NCBI RefSeq assembly: GCF_001806325.1
Contig: NZ_CP017580.1
Span: 992,001 to 1,056,000, forward strand
Direction of reading: 5' to 3'
Length of the DNA: 64,000 nucleotides
Origin: Curtobacterium sp. BH-2-1-1
GTDB lineage: Bacteria > Actinomycetota > Actinomycetes > Actinomycetales > Microbacteriaceae
Shown: piece by piece, positions 1 through 8,613 of the stretch
How positions within the stretch are numbered: the stretch's first letter is position 1
Layout of the letters: each line of letters starts with the position of its first letter
Program-made: the position numbers and the translations under genes
The notes under the pieces: generated by a model
What the model was told of the DNA's origin: nothing
Seen by the model: only the letters and a program-made list of their open reading frames with translations
Database searches by the model: none

Positions 1-1
1 C

Positions 2-772
2 GACGCGGACCAGCTCCGCCGGTGCCTCGCGGCGTTGGCTCGCCAGACGCGGCTGCCCGACGAGGTGGTCGTCGTCGACAACGGCAGTTCGGACGACAGC
101 GTGGCCGTCGCTTCCCAGGCCGGTGCCCGTGTGCTGCACGAACCCGTCCGGGCGATCGCCGCGGCGGCGTCCCGGGGCTACGACGCGGCGACGGGCACCC
201 TGATCGCCCGGCTGGACTCGGACTCCTGCCCGGGTCCGGACTGGCTCGAGCGGGCGCTCCGGCACTTCGACGACGACCGCGTCGTGGCGGTGACCGGACC
301 GGGCGAGTTCCGCGGGCTCGGTCGTCTGGAGCGGGCGTTCTGGCACGTGGCGTACATGCGCGCCTACTTCGCCCTGATGACGGCGGCGCTGTGGCGGCCG
401 CCGTTGTTCGGTTCGAACCTGGTCATCCGACGCCGCGCCTGGGAGGCCGTCCGGTCCCGCGTGCACCGGTACGACGCCGACGTCCACGACGACGTCGACC
501 TGTCCGTGCAGCTCGATCCCGCGTGGCCGGTGGTGCTCGACCGTTCCCTCGTGATGTCCGTGTCGGGCGAGCCCGTCCGCGACCTGCCCGGCCTCGTCGT
601 GCGCACGCGGAAGGCGCTCCGGACACTGGCGCTCGGCGGGTTCCGGATCCTGCCGGTCGTCCGGGCCGTGCGGCGCTGCTGGGCGACGCCCCGTGCCGTG
701 CCCGGTGCCGTGGTCGAGCGCGTCCCCGGACCGGACGTCGTGGAGCCGCTCGAGGAGGTGCCGGCGTCGTGA
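2..772 (+). CDS. Glycosyltransferase family 2 protein (5' end outside the window)
   Basis: The reading frame is open from the first bases of the window, so the true start lies upstream. The visible part is about 256 residues. It begins inside the GT-A fold with the typical family 2 run RCLAALARQT..PDEVVVVDNGSSDDS, followed by ARLDSDS, which carries the metal- and nucleotide-sugar-binding DxD-like motif. A later DVHDDVDLSVQL stretch sits where the ED acceptor-side acid is expected. No membrane anchor is visible. The stop overlaps the next gene by 4 bases (GTGA), so the two are probably translationally coupled. The sugar donor and acceptor cannot be told from sequence; cell-surface or lipid glycosylation is an inference. 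Confidence 0.85.
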   Translation, partial: DADQLRRCLAALARQTRLPDEVVVVDNGSSDDSVAVASQAGARVLHEPVRAIAAAASRGYDAATGTLIARLDSDSCPGPDWLERALRHFDDDRVVAVTGPGEFRGLGRLERAFWHVAYMRAYFALMTAALWRPPLFGSNLVIRRRAWEAVRSRVHRYDADVHDDVDLSVQLDPAWPVVLDRSLVMSVSGEPVRDLPGLVVRTRKALRTLALGGFRILPVVRAVRRCWATPRAVPGAVVERVPGPDVVEPLEEVPAS

Positions 773-1605
773 GCGACTCCCCGCTCGTCGGGCCGCGGTC
801 CGCCCCGGACCTGCACGTCCTGACCCTCAACGTCCGCCGACGCGTCCCGCACCGTCGGACCGACCACCCCGACGCCTGGACGCACCGCCGCGATGCCGTG
901 CTCGAGCTGCTCGGGTCCGAGTCCCCGCACCTCGCCGCCCTGCAGGAGGTCCTGCCCGACCAGGAGCGCTGGCTCACGGAGCGGTTGCAGCCCCGGTGGA
1001 CCGCGGTGCTCCGGGGTCGCGGGCGCCGTGGCGACGGGGAGCGCGTCGGGATGCTGGTCGACACCGACCGTCTGCGGGTCACCGGTGAGCAGGTCCGGGC
1101 GCTGTCCCGCCGGCCGGAGCGGATCGGGAGCCGGTCGTGGGGCACCCTGTTCCCCCGGATCGCCGTCGGCCTCCAGCTCGAGGACCGCCTCACCGGCACG
1201 CGCTTCCTCGCCGTGTCCGTGCACCTCGACGTCGCATCGCCCCTGGCACGCCGTCGGTCGGCGGAGCTCCTCGTCCGGTGGGCGGACGAGGCCGGGCTCC
1301 CGGTCGTCGTGCTCGGCGACGCGAACGCCCCCGCCGACAGTGCTCCGCACCGGGTCCTCACCGACGCGGGGTTCGCGGACACCTGGACGACGGCGGCCTC
1401 GCACGCGTCCGAGCAGTGGGGCACGCACTTGGGCTACCGCGCTCCCCGGCGGGGCGGACGCCGGATCGACTGGATCCTGGCCCGCGGTGCCGACGGGGTG
1501 CGTGCCGCCGTGTCGGCGGCGGCCGTGTCGACGCGCCGACCGAGCGGGGTGTGGCCGTCCGACCACGCCGCCGTGCAGGCCGTGCTCCGGTGGGAGGCAG
1601 CGTGA
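769..1605 (+). CDS. Endonuclease/exonuclease/phosphatase (EEP) family protein
   Basis: 278 residues from a GTG start that overlaps the preceding stop. The DNase I-like fold motifs appear in order: the N of LTLNVRRR near residue 20, the E of LQEVLPDQ, the H of VSVHLDVAS, D and N of VLGDANAPAD, then RRIDWIL and the final D-H of WPSDHAAV. These are the metal-binding and catalytic residues of the family, which cleaves phosphodiester or phosphomonoester bonds in nucleic acids, lipids or inositol phosphates. There is no signal peptide, so it is probably cytoplasmic. The position between a glycosyltransferase and a membrane protein suggests a lipid or phospho-sugar substrate, but that is inference. 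Confidence 0.85.
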   Translation: MSDSPLVGPRSAPDLHVLTLNVRRRVPHRRTDHPDAWTHRRDAVLELLGSESPHLAALQEVLPDQERWLTERLQPRWTAVLRGRGRRGDGERVGMLVDTDRLRVTGEQVRALSRRPERIGSRSWGTLFPRIAVGLQLEDRLTGTRFLAVSVHLDVASPLARRRSAELLVRWADEAGLPVVVLGDANAPADSAPHRVLTDAGFADTWTTAASHASEQWGTHLGYRAPRRGGRRIDWILARGADGVRAAVSAAAVSTRRPSGVWPSDHAAVQAVLRWEAA

Positions 1606-2225
1606 CCACGACCACCGCGGACCACCGCGTGATCGACCGGCTCGGTGCGACGTTCCTCCGCCGACCCCGCGGGGCCGAGGTCGTCGCCGATGCCGTCCGT
1701 GCGGTGACGCTGGTGAGCCTGCCGGTCGCCACGATCGGGTGGGGCTGGATCGCGTTCGCCGTGCTCCTGCTCGCACTGCTCGGGGTCGTCGTCCCCCGCG
1801 TGCTCGGACTCCGACCCGCCGTCGACACCGCCGTGTGCGCGCTGGCCCTCGTCGCCGGGTGGAGCAGCGTCCTCGGCTGGTACACCTCGGTGTTCCTGTG
1901 GGACAAGGTCGTGCACTTCGTGCTGCTCGCCGCGTTGACCGCGGTGCTCTGGGTGATCGCGAGCGACACCGGGGTGCTGCGCACGGGCGACCGGGTCGGT
2001 CGGGTCCAGGCGGTCGTCGTCGCCGGCGTGCTGTCGCTGGCGATCGGGTCCGTCTGGGAGATGTTCGAGTTCCTCGGCCACACCTTCCTCGACCCCACGA
2101 TCTACGTCGGGTACGAGGACACCATCGGGGACCTGGCCGCCGACCTCGGGGGCGGGGTGCTCGCCGGGCTCCTGCTGCCGTGGGCCGTGCGGGACCGCCG
2201 GGTCGTCGCCGGGCCGTCGTCCTGA
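1602..2225 (+). CDS. Integral membrane protein, DUF2238/YjdF-like
   Basis: 207 residues from a GTG overlapping the previous stop by 4 bases, third gene of the operon. Hydrophobic segments lie around residues 35-65, 75-95, 100-120 and 130-150, with a final one near 180-195. Conserved polar motifs inside the membrane region are WDKVVHF, GSVWEMFEFLG and DTIGDLAADLGGG, the pattern I associate with the DUF2238/YjdF membrane family of unknown function. The charged residues in the helices suggest a transport or enzymatic role, but none has been assigned. Nothing appears truncated. Confidence 0.7.
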   Translation: MTTTTADHRVIDRLGATFLRRPRGAEVVADAVRAVTLVSLPVATIGWGWIAFAVLLLALLGVVVPRVLGLRPAVDTAVCALALVAGWSSVLGWYTSVFLWDKVVHFVLLAALTAVLWVIASDTGVLRTGDRVGRVQAVVVAGVLSLAIGSVWEMFEFLGHTFLDPTIYVGYEDTIGDLAADLGGGVLAGLLLPWAVRDRRVVAGPSS

Positions 2226-2319
2226 GCCCAGGCGGGCCGCGCGCGCGGAGGGGTGCCCTGTCGGAGGGTGTCCCAGCGTCCCCTCCCACAGCGGCCGCCG
2301 TCGACCTAGCGTCGAGGGC

Positions 2320-3084
2320 ATGCCAGCGAACCCAGCAGCCCAGCGCGAGCACGCCCAGCTCTTCCCGGACCACACCTCGGCCCTCGCCGAGACCGACCCG
2401 GGGTTCGCGGCGTCCTTCGCCGACTTCGCCCTCGACGAGACCCTGCGCGACGTCGCGATCACCCGGCACGACCGACTCCTCGTCCAGCTCGGCGCGACGA
2501 TCGCCGTCGGTGCGCACACCGAGTTCGCCGTCCTCCTCGAAGCCGCGCTCGCGAACGAGGTCACCCCCGTCGAGGCGAAGGAGGTCGTGTACCAGGCCGT
2601 CGCCTACGTCGGCTTCGCCCGCACCGTCGACTTCCTCACGATCACCGACGACGCGCTCGTCGCCCGCGGCGTCGCGCTCCCCCTGCCTGATCAGCGCACG
2701 ACCGACCCCGAGACGCGACTGGCCCGCGGGCGCGAGGTGCAGGGACGGATCGTCGGCGCCGACCGGGTCGACCGGATGTACGACGCCGCGTCGCCCGACA
2801 CGGTGCACTTCCAGCGGTTCCTCTCCGGCAACTGCTTCGGCGACACGGTGGCCCGCGGCGGGCTGGGCCTCCGGACCCGCGAGCTCGTCACCTTCGCGAT
2901 GCTCGTCGCGCTCGGTGGCGCCGACGCGCAGGTCCGCGGGCACGTCGCCGGCAACCTCGCCGTCGGCAACCACCGCCGGGACCTGCTCGACGTGCTCACC
3001 GTCCTGGTGCCGTTCATCGGGTACCCCCGCACCCTCAACGGACTCGCGGTCGTCGACGACGCGGCGCCCGCGACGGACCGCTGA
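2320..3084 (+). CDS. Carboxymuconolactone decarboxylase (CMD) family protein, two-domain
   Basis: 254 residues. Two AhpD/CMD-like repeats are visible. The first (about residues 40-115) contains RDVAITRHDRLLVQLGATI and PVEAKEVVYQAVAYVGFAR; the second (about 150-240) contains RTRELVTFAMLVALGG and GHVAGNLAVGN. Family members are gamma-carboxymuconolactone decarboxylases or peroxidase-like alkylhydroperoxidases. The CxxC pair of AhpD is absent here, which argues against a thiol peroxidase. The gene stands alone downstream of a 94-base gap and ends in a strong bidirectional hairpin. The substrate is unknown. Confidence 0.8.
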   Translation: MPANPAAQREHAQLFPDHTSALAETDPGFAASFADFALDETLRDVAITRHDRLLVQLGATIAVGAHTEFAVLLEAALANEVTPVEAKEVVYQAVAYVGFARTVDFLTITDDALVARGVALPLPDQRTTDPETRLARGREVQGRIVGADRVDRMYDAASPDTVHFQRFLSGNCFGDTVARGGLGLRTRELVTFAMLVALGGADAQVRGHVAGNLAVGNHRRDLLDVLTVLVPFIGYPRTLNGLAVVDDAAPATDR

Positions 3085-3085
3085 C

Positions 3086-3143
3086 GGACTGGAGGCGCGG
3101 TGCGGGTGAGCCGATCAGCTCACCCGCACCGCGCCTCCAGTCC
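3086..3143. terminator. Bidirectional hairpin terminator between convergent genes
   Basis: A perfect 25-base-pair inverted repeat (arms 3086-3110 and 3119-3143, 8-base loop) separates the CMD gene from the hydrolase gene on the other strand. The arms contain GGAGGCGCGGTGCGGG, a core that recurs in the hairpin at 7687-7738 and partly at 37179-37212. Confidence 0.9.
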
Positions 3144-3172
3144 GGGACGCTGCGTCCGCAGCGTCAGTGCTC

Positions 3173-4009
3173 TCAGCTCCGGAGGAACGCGAGGATGTCC
3201 GGGTTGACGACGTCGGCGTGGGTCGTCAACATGCCGTGCGGGTACCCCTCGTAGATCTTGAGCGTGGCATCGCTGAGGAGCTCCGCCTGCTTCAGCGACG
3301 CGTCCCGGTACGGCACGACCTGGTCGTCGTCGCCCTGCAGGACGAGGACGGGAACGGTGATGGCCCTGAGGTCCTCCGTCTGGTCGGTCTCCGAGAACGC
3401 CTTGATGCCCTCGAGGTGCGCGAGGGCGCTGCCCGTCATGCCCTGACGCCACCAGTTCGCGATGACCGGCTCCGACGGCGTCGCACCGTCACGGTTGAAG
3501 CCGTAGAACGGGCCGGAGGCGACGGCCTGGAAGAACTCGGCACGGTTGGCGGCGAGCGCCTCGCGGAACCCGTCGAAGACCGAGATGTCGGTGCCGTCGG
3601 GGTTCGCCTCGGTCGTGACCATGAGCGGCGGCACCGCCGCGACGAGGACGGCCTTGGCGACTCGGCCCTGCGGCTGGCCGTACTGGGCGACGTACCGGGC
3701 GACCTGGCCGCCACCGGTCGAGTGGCCGATGTGGATCGCGTCGTGCAGGTCGAGGTGTTCGACCACGGCGGAGACGTCGCTCGCGTAGTGGTCCATGTCG
3801 TGGCCGGTGCCGATCTGCGACGAGCGTCCGTGGCCGCGGCGGTCACTGGCGATGACGCGGTAGCCCTCGGCCAGGAAGTACAGCATCTGCGCGTCCCAGT
3901 CGTCCGAGGACAGCGGCCAGCCGTGGTGGAACACGATCGGCTGCGCGTCGTGGCTCCCCCAGTCCTTGAAGTAGATCTCTGCACCGTCGTCGGTGGTCAC
4001 GTATCCCAT
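3173..4009 (-). CDS. Alpha/beta hydrolase, non-heme haloperoxidase-like
   Basis: 278 residues, starting at an ATG preceded by AGGGAGA. It has the classic features of the cofactor-free chloroperoxidase/esterase group: FHHGWPLSSDDW near the oxyanion hole, DRRGHGRS, the nucleophile elbow GHSTGGG (Ser about residue 98), an acid in LQGDDDQVVP and a late histidine in GYPHGMLTTHAD. Such enzymes hydrolyse esters and can make peracids. It is the last gene of a leftward run headed by the LuxR regulator at 4921-7644. It is clearly related to the protein at 36342-37160, sharing the HGWPLSSD and KAFSETDQTEDL blocks. Confidence 0.9.
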   Translation of the reverse strand: MGYVTTDDGAEIYFKDWGSHDAQPIVFHHGWPLSSDDWDAQMLYFLAEGYRVIASDRRGHGRSSQIGTGHDMDHYASDVSAVVEHLDLHDAIHIGHSTGGGQVARYVAQYGQPQGRVAKAVLVAAVPPLMVTTEANPDGTDISVFDGFREALAANRAEFFQAVASGPFYGFNRDGATPSEPVIANWWRQGMTGSALAHLEGIKAFSETDQTEDLRAITVPVLVLQGDDDQVVPYRDASLKQAELLSDATLKIYEGYPHGMLTTHADVVNPDILAFLRS

Positions 4010-4065
4010 GGTGGTCTCCCTGTGGTTGTTCGGTGGTTCTCGGTCGGTCGGTCGAGGGGCCGGGG

Positions 4066-4782
4066 TCAGCTGACCGCGGCGAGGGCGGTGGTGATGACCG
4101 CGGCGACCTCGGCGGGGTGGGTCTGCATCACGAGGTGGGGGGCGTCGATCTCGACGACCTCGCGGACGCCGGCGCGCTGGTACCCGAAGCGCTCGACGTC
4201 GGGGTTGATGGTGTGGTCGGCGCTGGAGACGATGCCCCAGGACGGCTTGGTCTTCCACGCGGCCGCCGATGCCGGCTCGCCGAACGCGACGGCGGAGAGC
4301 GGACGTTGCGACACCGCGAGCACCTGCGCCTCGTCCAGTGCGAGCCCGTCCGCGAAGACGGCGGGGAAGGCGTCGACGGCGACGGAGACGTCCGTGCCGG
4401 GCTCGCCGCCGTCCACGGGGTAGGGCGCGTACACGAGGTTCGCGGCGAGGTCGCTGTCCGGGAAGCCGCCCTGCAGGGCACCGAGGCTCTCGCCCTCCTC
4501 GAGCGCGTACGCGGCGACGAAGACGAGCCCGATGACGTTCTCGGCGACACCGGCCACGGTCAGGATCGCGCCGCCGTACGAGTGCCCGGCGAGCAGGACC
4601 GGTCCGTCGATCTGCTCGACGAAGGACCGGATGTAGGCCGCGTCGCCGGAGAGGCTGCGGTTGAAGACGGGCGGGACGAGGACGTGGTGGCCCTGGTCGA
4701 GGAGGACCCTCGTGACGGGGGCCCAGCTGGAGGCGTCGGCGAACGCTCCGTGGACGAGGACGATGGTGGGTGATCCGGGCAT
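4066..4782 (-). CDS. Alpha/beta hydrolase, salicylate-esterase/EstC-like
   Basis: 238 residues from an ATG with AAGGA upstream. The N-terminus IVLVHGAFADASSW and the nucleophile motif AGHSYGG place it in the small alpha/beta hydrolase group related to plant methyl-salicylate esterases and bacterial EstC. The acid lies near SSADHTINP and the histidine is in IDAPHLVMQTHPAE. It lies between a regulator and a haloperoxidase-like gene on the same strand, with gaps of 138 and 56 bases, so co-transcription is likely. The substrate is not known. Confidence 0.85.
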   Translation of the reverse strand: MPGSPTIVLVHGAFADASSWAPVTRVLLDQGHHVLVPPVFNRSLSGDAAYIRSFVEQIDGPVLLAGHSYGGAILTVAGVAENVIGLVFVAAYALEEGESLGALQGGFPDSDLAANLVYAPYPVDGGEPGTDVSVAVDAFPAVFADGLALDEAQVLAVSQRPLSAVAFGEPASAAAWKTKPSWGIVSSADHTINPDVERFGYQRAGVREVVEIDAPHLVMQTHPAEVAAVITTALAAVS

Positions 4783-4920
4783 GGTGCGGTCCTTCCGGGT
4801 CCGCTGCGAGAGGCGCGGACCTGCTTCGTCGAGGGCGGTGCCTGGTGGCGCTGACGACGCTAGGGGCGCGCGGTGGAGGTGCACATCGGTCACGGTGACC
4901 GAGATGCGTTGCCGGATGAC

Positions 4921-7644
4921 CTAGTCGCCGGACGAGCCGGCCGCCAGGGCCGCGGCGAGTTCCTGCCGGGCCGAGATCCCGAGCTTCTGGAACGCGGCGT
5001 ACAGGTGGGCCCCCACCGTCCGCGGGGAGACGAACAGGTGCTCGCCGATGGCCCGGTTGCTCAGTCCTCGTGCCGCGAGCGTGCAGACCCGGAGCTCCTG
5101 GGGCGTGAGCAGTTCGACGCCGCCGTGCCCCGCCGCTGCCACCCGCTGCCCGGTCGCCCGGATGGCGTCACGGGTCCGGTCCGCCCACGCCGGCGCGGGC
5201 ATCGACTCGAACAGCTCGAGGGCGGCGTGCAGGGCGGCGCGGGCGGTGTCCCGCCGACCCGCCCGGCGCAGGCGGCCGCCGAGGCGGAGCAGTGCACGGG
5301 CCTGCACGTACGGCACCGGCCACCGTTCGTGCTGCACGGACGCCCACGCCGGTTCGAGGTCGGCGTCGGGGACGAGTGCGAGCCGCGCGTGGTCGCGGGC
5401 GGCGCGGACGATCGGCGCGTGCCAGCGGGCGTGGAGCCGCTCGAGGTCCGCGGCCCGCTGCTCGGCATCGGCCCGGTTGCCCGACTCCAATGCGGCGTCG
5501 ACGAAGTCGTGCGAGGTGATGACGGCGAACGTCGGGTTGAACGCGTCGTGGTCCGGATCGGCCAGTGCCCGGACGGATTCGAGTGCCTCGGCCGCGCGAC
5601 CGGACACCAGGGACGCCGCCCCCGCGGCGCCGAGCAGGGTCGCGCGCATCGCACTCGACCGGAGCACCTGCGCCCCGGCAGCCGTCCCGCCCGCGATCCG
5701 CTCGGGGTCCGGCTGCTTGCCGTCGAGGGCGTCGAACCACGCGAGCGCGCACCGGGTCGCGGCGGTGAAGCCGTCGTCGCCGAGGTCCCGTCCGAGCGAG
5801 GAGGCCTCCTCGGCGAGGACCCGCGCCCGCGCGAGGTCCCCACCGAGGAACGTGGTCATCGAGGTCCCCATGAGCGCCTGCGGGAAGGTGCGCAGGTCGC
5901 CACGCGCCCGCATGCTCCGGACGGCACGGTCGAGGAGGACGCGTGCCGTCTCGATCTCCCCGACGAGGTTGAGCGCGTACCCGAGGTACCAGGCGGAGCC
6001 CTCGTCCTCGGCGGTCGGTGCGGCGGCGAGCGCGCGTTCCAGCACACGGTCGCCACGCACCACCGGCTCGGTCCGGGCCGCGAGCAGGATCGAGCGGGGG
6101 TCGTCGTCCGGCAGGGCGAGCGCCTCGACCACGACGAGCATCGGGTCGCCGGGGTCCGGTTCGGCGGTGTGGTCCCAGGCGATCGCGGCGAGGTGCAGCA
6201 GCGCCGCGGTGGCGTGGTCGACCCCGCCGCCCTGCTGCATCTCGGAGACGGCGTGCAGGGCTGGCCCGAGGTCGCCCACCGCGAGCCCGGTCCGACCGGT
6301 GGGCAGGGTCTCGGCGACGAAGGCCGCGCGTGCTGCGAGGAGCCGGTCGGGTGCCTCGTCGCACGCTCGCTGCACCAGGAGCGAGGCGTCCGCGAGCCGT
6401 CCGGACAGCCCGGCGTGCTCCGCCGCGAGGATCCGCCGGCCGACGCGTCGGGCGACGTCCGAGGTCAGCTCGGCCGAGCGCTCGTACGCCCGGCTCGCGA
6501 CGAACGGATCGGACATCGCCGATCGCTCGTCGCCGATCGCGGCGATCTCGTCCGCGAGGTCGTCGTCGTGGCCGGTCGCCAGTTCGGCCCGCCACCAGAC
6601 CGTGCGCGCGGGGTCGTGGTCGTGCTCGAGGACCAGGGAACGCAGGACCGCGGTGCGCTCCGTCGGCGACGCGGCGGTGAGGACCGCCGACTGCACGAGC
6701 GGGTGCCGGAACCGGATCGCGCGGGGCGCCACCCACTCGAGCAGCGACGACGCCGAGGCCTGCTCCGTCCACGTCGGCGGCGGGAACCTCCCGAGCGTCC
6801 GGGCGGCCACCCGCGCGGCCTCCTCGGCGCCGGTACCGCCGGACAGGGCGACGGCGAGGATGGCCAGCCGGACGGGGTGGTCCAGCTCCGCGTACCGCGC
6901 GGCGAACTCCTGCTCCACCCGGCCCACCACGGGACGGTCACGGCTCCGGTCCCCCGGTGTCGTGCGGCTGAGTTCGTGCAGCGCGAGCGGGTTCCCCTCG
7001 GCGCGGAGCACCAGGTCACGTCGCGCCTGGCCCATCGGCGCCCCGGGGACGGCGTCGAGCAGGCGGCCGGCGTCCGACTCGTCGAGCGGCGTCAGGTGGA
7101 GGCGCCGGACCGCGGGGTCGTCCGCGGTCTCGGTCTTCCGGGTCGTGATCACCATGACGATCGGGTCCTGGTCGACCCGCCGGGCCATCATCCGGATCGC
7201 CCACTCGGACGCGGCGTCCATCCAGTGCAGGTCCTCGGCGACGACCAGGATCGGGCCCTCCGAGGCGGCGTCGGAGACCAGCGTCAGCGCCGCCAGCCCG
7301 GCGAGCAGCGGCGAGGGCTGGATCCCCGTCGCGAGACCGAACGCGACCTCGAGCGCACGACGCTGCGGCGCGGGCAGGTCGGCGATCCCGCTGCGCAACG
7401 GGTACAGGAGCAGGTGGAGCGCGGCGTAGGGCTCGGCCGACTCGGCGAGGGTCCCCGCGGTCGAGAGCCGTCGGACGCCGAGGTCGGTCGCGTGGCGGAC
7501 CAGGTCGGCGACCAGCGTCGACTTGCCGATCCCGGCCTCACCGTCGATGACGAACGCGGAGCCGCCGTCGTGGACGTCGCGGAGGGCGTCCCGCAGGGCG
7601 GAGCCCTCCCGCTCGCGCCCGATGACGGGCTGCGCCATCGTCAT
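4921..7644 (-). CDS. LuxR-family regulator with N-terminal AAA-type ATPase (LAL/MalT-like)
   Basis: 907 residues, beginning MTMAQPVIGRERE. A Walker A motif GEAGIGKST lies at about residues 35-43 and a Walker B-like VVAEDLHWMD near 120. The middle is alanine-rich helical repeat of TPR type. A LuxR/NarL helix-turn-helix closes the protein (LTPQELRVCTLAARGLSN to PRTVGAHLYAAFQKLGIS). Proteins of this build bind DNA after ligand- and ATP-dependent oligomerisation and usually activate adjacent operons. Two hydrolase genes follow on the same strand and are the obvious targets. A second member of the family is at 43597-46323. Confidence 0.92.
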   Translation of the reverse strand: MTMAQPVIGREREGSALRDALRDVHDGGSAFVIDGEAGIGKSTLVADLVRHATDLGVRRLSTAGTLAESAEPYAALHLLLYPLRSGIADLPAPQRRALEVAFGLATGIQPSPLLAGLAALTLVSDAASEGPILVVAEDLHWMDAASEWAIRMMARRVDQDPIVMVITTRKTETADDPAVRRLHLTPLDESDAGRLLDAVPGAPMGQARRDLVLRAEGNPLALHELSRTTPGDRSRDRPVVGRVEQEFAARYAELDHPVRLAILAVALSGGTGAEEAARVAARTLGRFPPPTWTEQASASSLLEWVAPRAIRFRHPLVQSAVLTAASPTERTAVLRSLVLEHDHDPARTVWWRAELATGHDDDLADEIAAIGDERSAMSDPFVASRAYERSAELTSDVARRVGRRILAAEHAGLSGRLADASLLVQRACDEAPDRLLAARAAFVAETLPTGRTGLAVGDLGPALHAVSEMQQGGGVDHATAALLHLAAIAWDHTAEPDPGDPMLVVVEALALPDDDPRSILLAARTEPVVRGDRVLERALAAAPTAEDEGSAWYLGYALNLVGEIETARVLLDRAVRSMRARGDLRTFPQALMGTSMTTFLGGDLARARVLAEEASSLGRDLGDDGFTAATRCALAWFDALDGKQPDPERIAGGTAAGAQVLRSSAMRATLLGAAGAASLVSGRAAEALESVRALADPDHDAFNPTFAVITSHDFVDAALESGNRADAEQRAADLERLHARWHAPIVRAARDHARLALVPDADLEPAWASVQHERWPVPYVQARALLRLGGRLRRAGRRDTARAALHAALELFESMPAPAWADRTRDAIRATGQRVAAAGHGGVELLTPQELRVCTLAARGLSNRAIGEHLFVSPRTVGAHLYAAFQKLGISARQELAAALAAGSSGD

Positions 7645-7686
7645 GTCGCCAGTATGGCAGCGGTGGTGCCGCCGGCGAAGGGCCCG

Positions 7687-7738
7687 GCATCGGACGGGAG
7701 GCGCGGTGCGGGCCGGCACCGCGCCTCCCGTCCGATGC
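7687..7738. terminator. Hairpin terminator after the IclR gene
   Basis: A perfect 23-base-pair stem (7687-7709 with 7716-7738, 6-base loop) lies just past the IclR stop on the minus strand and upstream of the LuxR gene. It shares the GGAGGCGCGGTGC core with the hairpin at 3086-3143. Confidence 0.85.
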
Positions 7739-7768
7739 GGTGCCGGACCACGGCACGGCGCGAGCGGG

Positions 7769-8512
7769 TCAGCGCGTCGCGTCGCGCGTGATCGCCCGTG
7801 CGCACGCGTGCAACGCGGGCACGACGGTGCTCGGCTCGGCGTGCCCGGCCGGCATCACGATCGAGAGGGCCGCGACGACGCCCGAGGCGTCCCGGATCGG
7901 CGCACCCGCCGCGACGAGCGCACGCGGGGACCGCTGCGAACCGACGGCGGCACCCGTCCGACGGACGGCCGACAGGTACCGGCGGAGCTCGACCGCCGAC
8001 GTCACCTCGTCGACCGAGGTCCGCACGTCGAACGTCGTGATCGCACGCTCCTGGACCTCGTCGGGCGCGAACGCGAGCAGGACGAGTCCGCCGCCGGTCG
8101 CCGCGAGGGGCATCCGGCCGCCGACCCGGTAGTCGACGCTCCGGGTCCCGCGCTTGGGCGAGACGCGCTCGACGAGGACCGCCTCGTCCCCTTCACGGAC
8201 GCTGAGCATGGCGTGCTGTCCCGTCAGGTCGTGCAGGTCCTGGAGGTACGGCAGGGAGGCCTGGCGGAGCCCCACGCCCCGCGGGGCGAGGGACGACAGT
8301 TCGTACAGGCGCAGCCCGATCGTGAACCGGCCGTCGCCCCGGCGTTCGAGGGCGCCCTCGGCGACCAGGCTCCGTGCGATCCGCAGCGTCGAGTTGACGG
8401 GCAGGCCACAGCGACGCGCGAGTTCGCTCAGCGTCAGCGTCGGGTGGCGGTCGTCGAAGCACCCCAGGATCGCGAAGGCCCGACCGACCGTCCCCGTGCG
8501 AGTGTCGCCCAC
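7769..8512 (-). CDS. IclR-family transcriptional regulator
   Basis: 247 residues from a GTG start. An N-terminal winged helix (GRAFAILGCFDDRHPTLTLS to LPVNSTLRIARSLVAEG, residues 9-58) precedes the IclR effector domain with YLQDLHDLTGQHAMLSV, GGRMPLAATGGG and GAPIRDASGVVAALSI. IclR proteins bind small aromatic or organic acids and repress or activate divergent catabolic genes. It is divergent from the SnoaL-like/amidohydrolase operon, and a near-perfect inverted repeat lies between them (8539-8553), so that operon and the regulator itself are the likely targets. Confidence 0.93.
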   Translation of the reverse strand: MGDTRTGTVGRAFAILGCFDDRHPTLTLSELARRCGLPVNSTLRIARSLVAEGALERRGDGRFTIGLRLYELSSLAPRGVGLRQASLPYLQDLHDLTGQHAMLSVREGDEAVLVERVSPKRGTRSVDYRVGGRMPLAATGGGLVLLAFAPDEVQERAITTFDVRTSVDEVTSAVELRRYLSAVRRTGAAVGSQRSPRALVAAGAPIRDASGVVAALSIVMPAGHAEPSTVVPALHACARAITRDATR

Positions 8513-8538
8513 CGCTGCACCCTACCGCCGACGCCGTC

Positions 8539-8553
8539 TTCCGCTGAGTGGAA
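8539..8553. promoter_or_regulatory. Probable IclR operator
   Basis: The 15-base sequence TTCCGCTGAGTGGAA matches its own reverse complement at 12 of 15 positions (TTCCnCTnAGnGGAA). It lies 26 bases upstream of the IclR start and 60 bases upstream of the divergent operon, the usual place for an IclR-type autoregulatory site. Confidence 0.6.
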
Positions 8554-8613
8554 ACCCTCGCCGGACCGCTCTCGCGCCGTCCTACGCTCGGCCCCCGGGC
8601 GAAGGAGCAGATC

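Noticed and set aside
364..2973. Long open frame on the minus strand (869 codons)
   Set aside because: It runs antisense through four well-supported genes, is Arg/Pro/Gly-rich and contains no domain. It is a shadow frame caused by high GC.
4873..7791. Long plus-strand frame opposite the LuxR regulator
   Set aside because: Mirror of the LuxR-ATPase gene, with no motif, and composition typical of an antisense high-GC frame.
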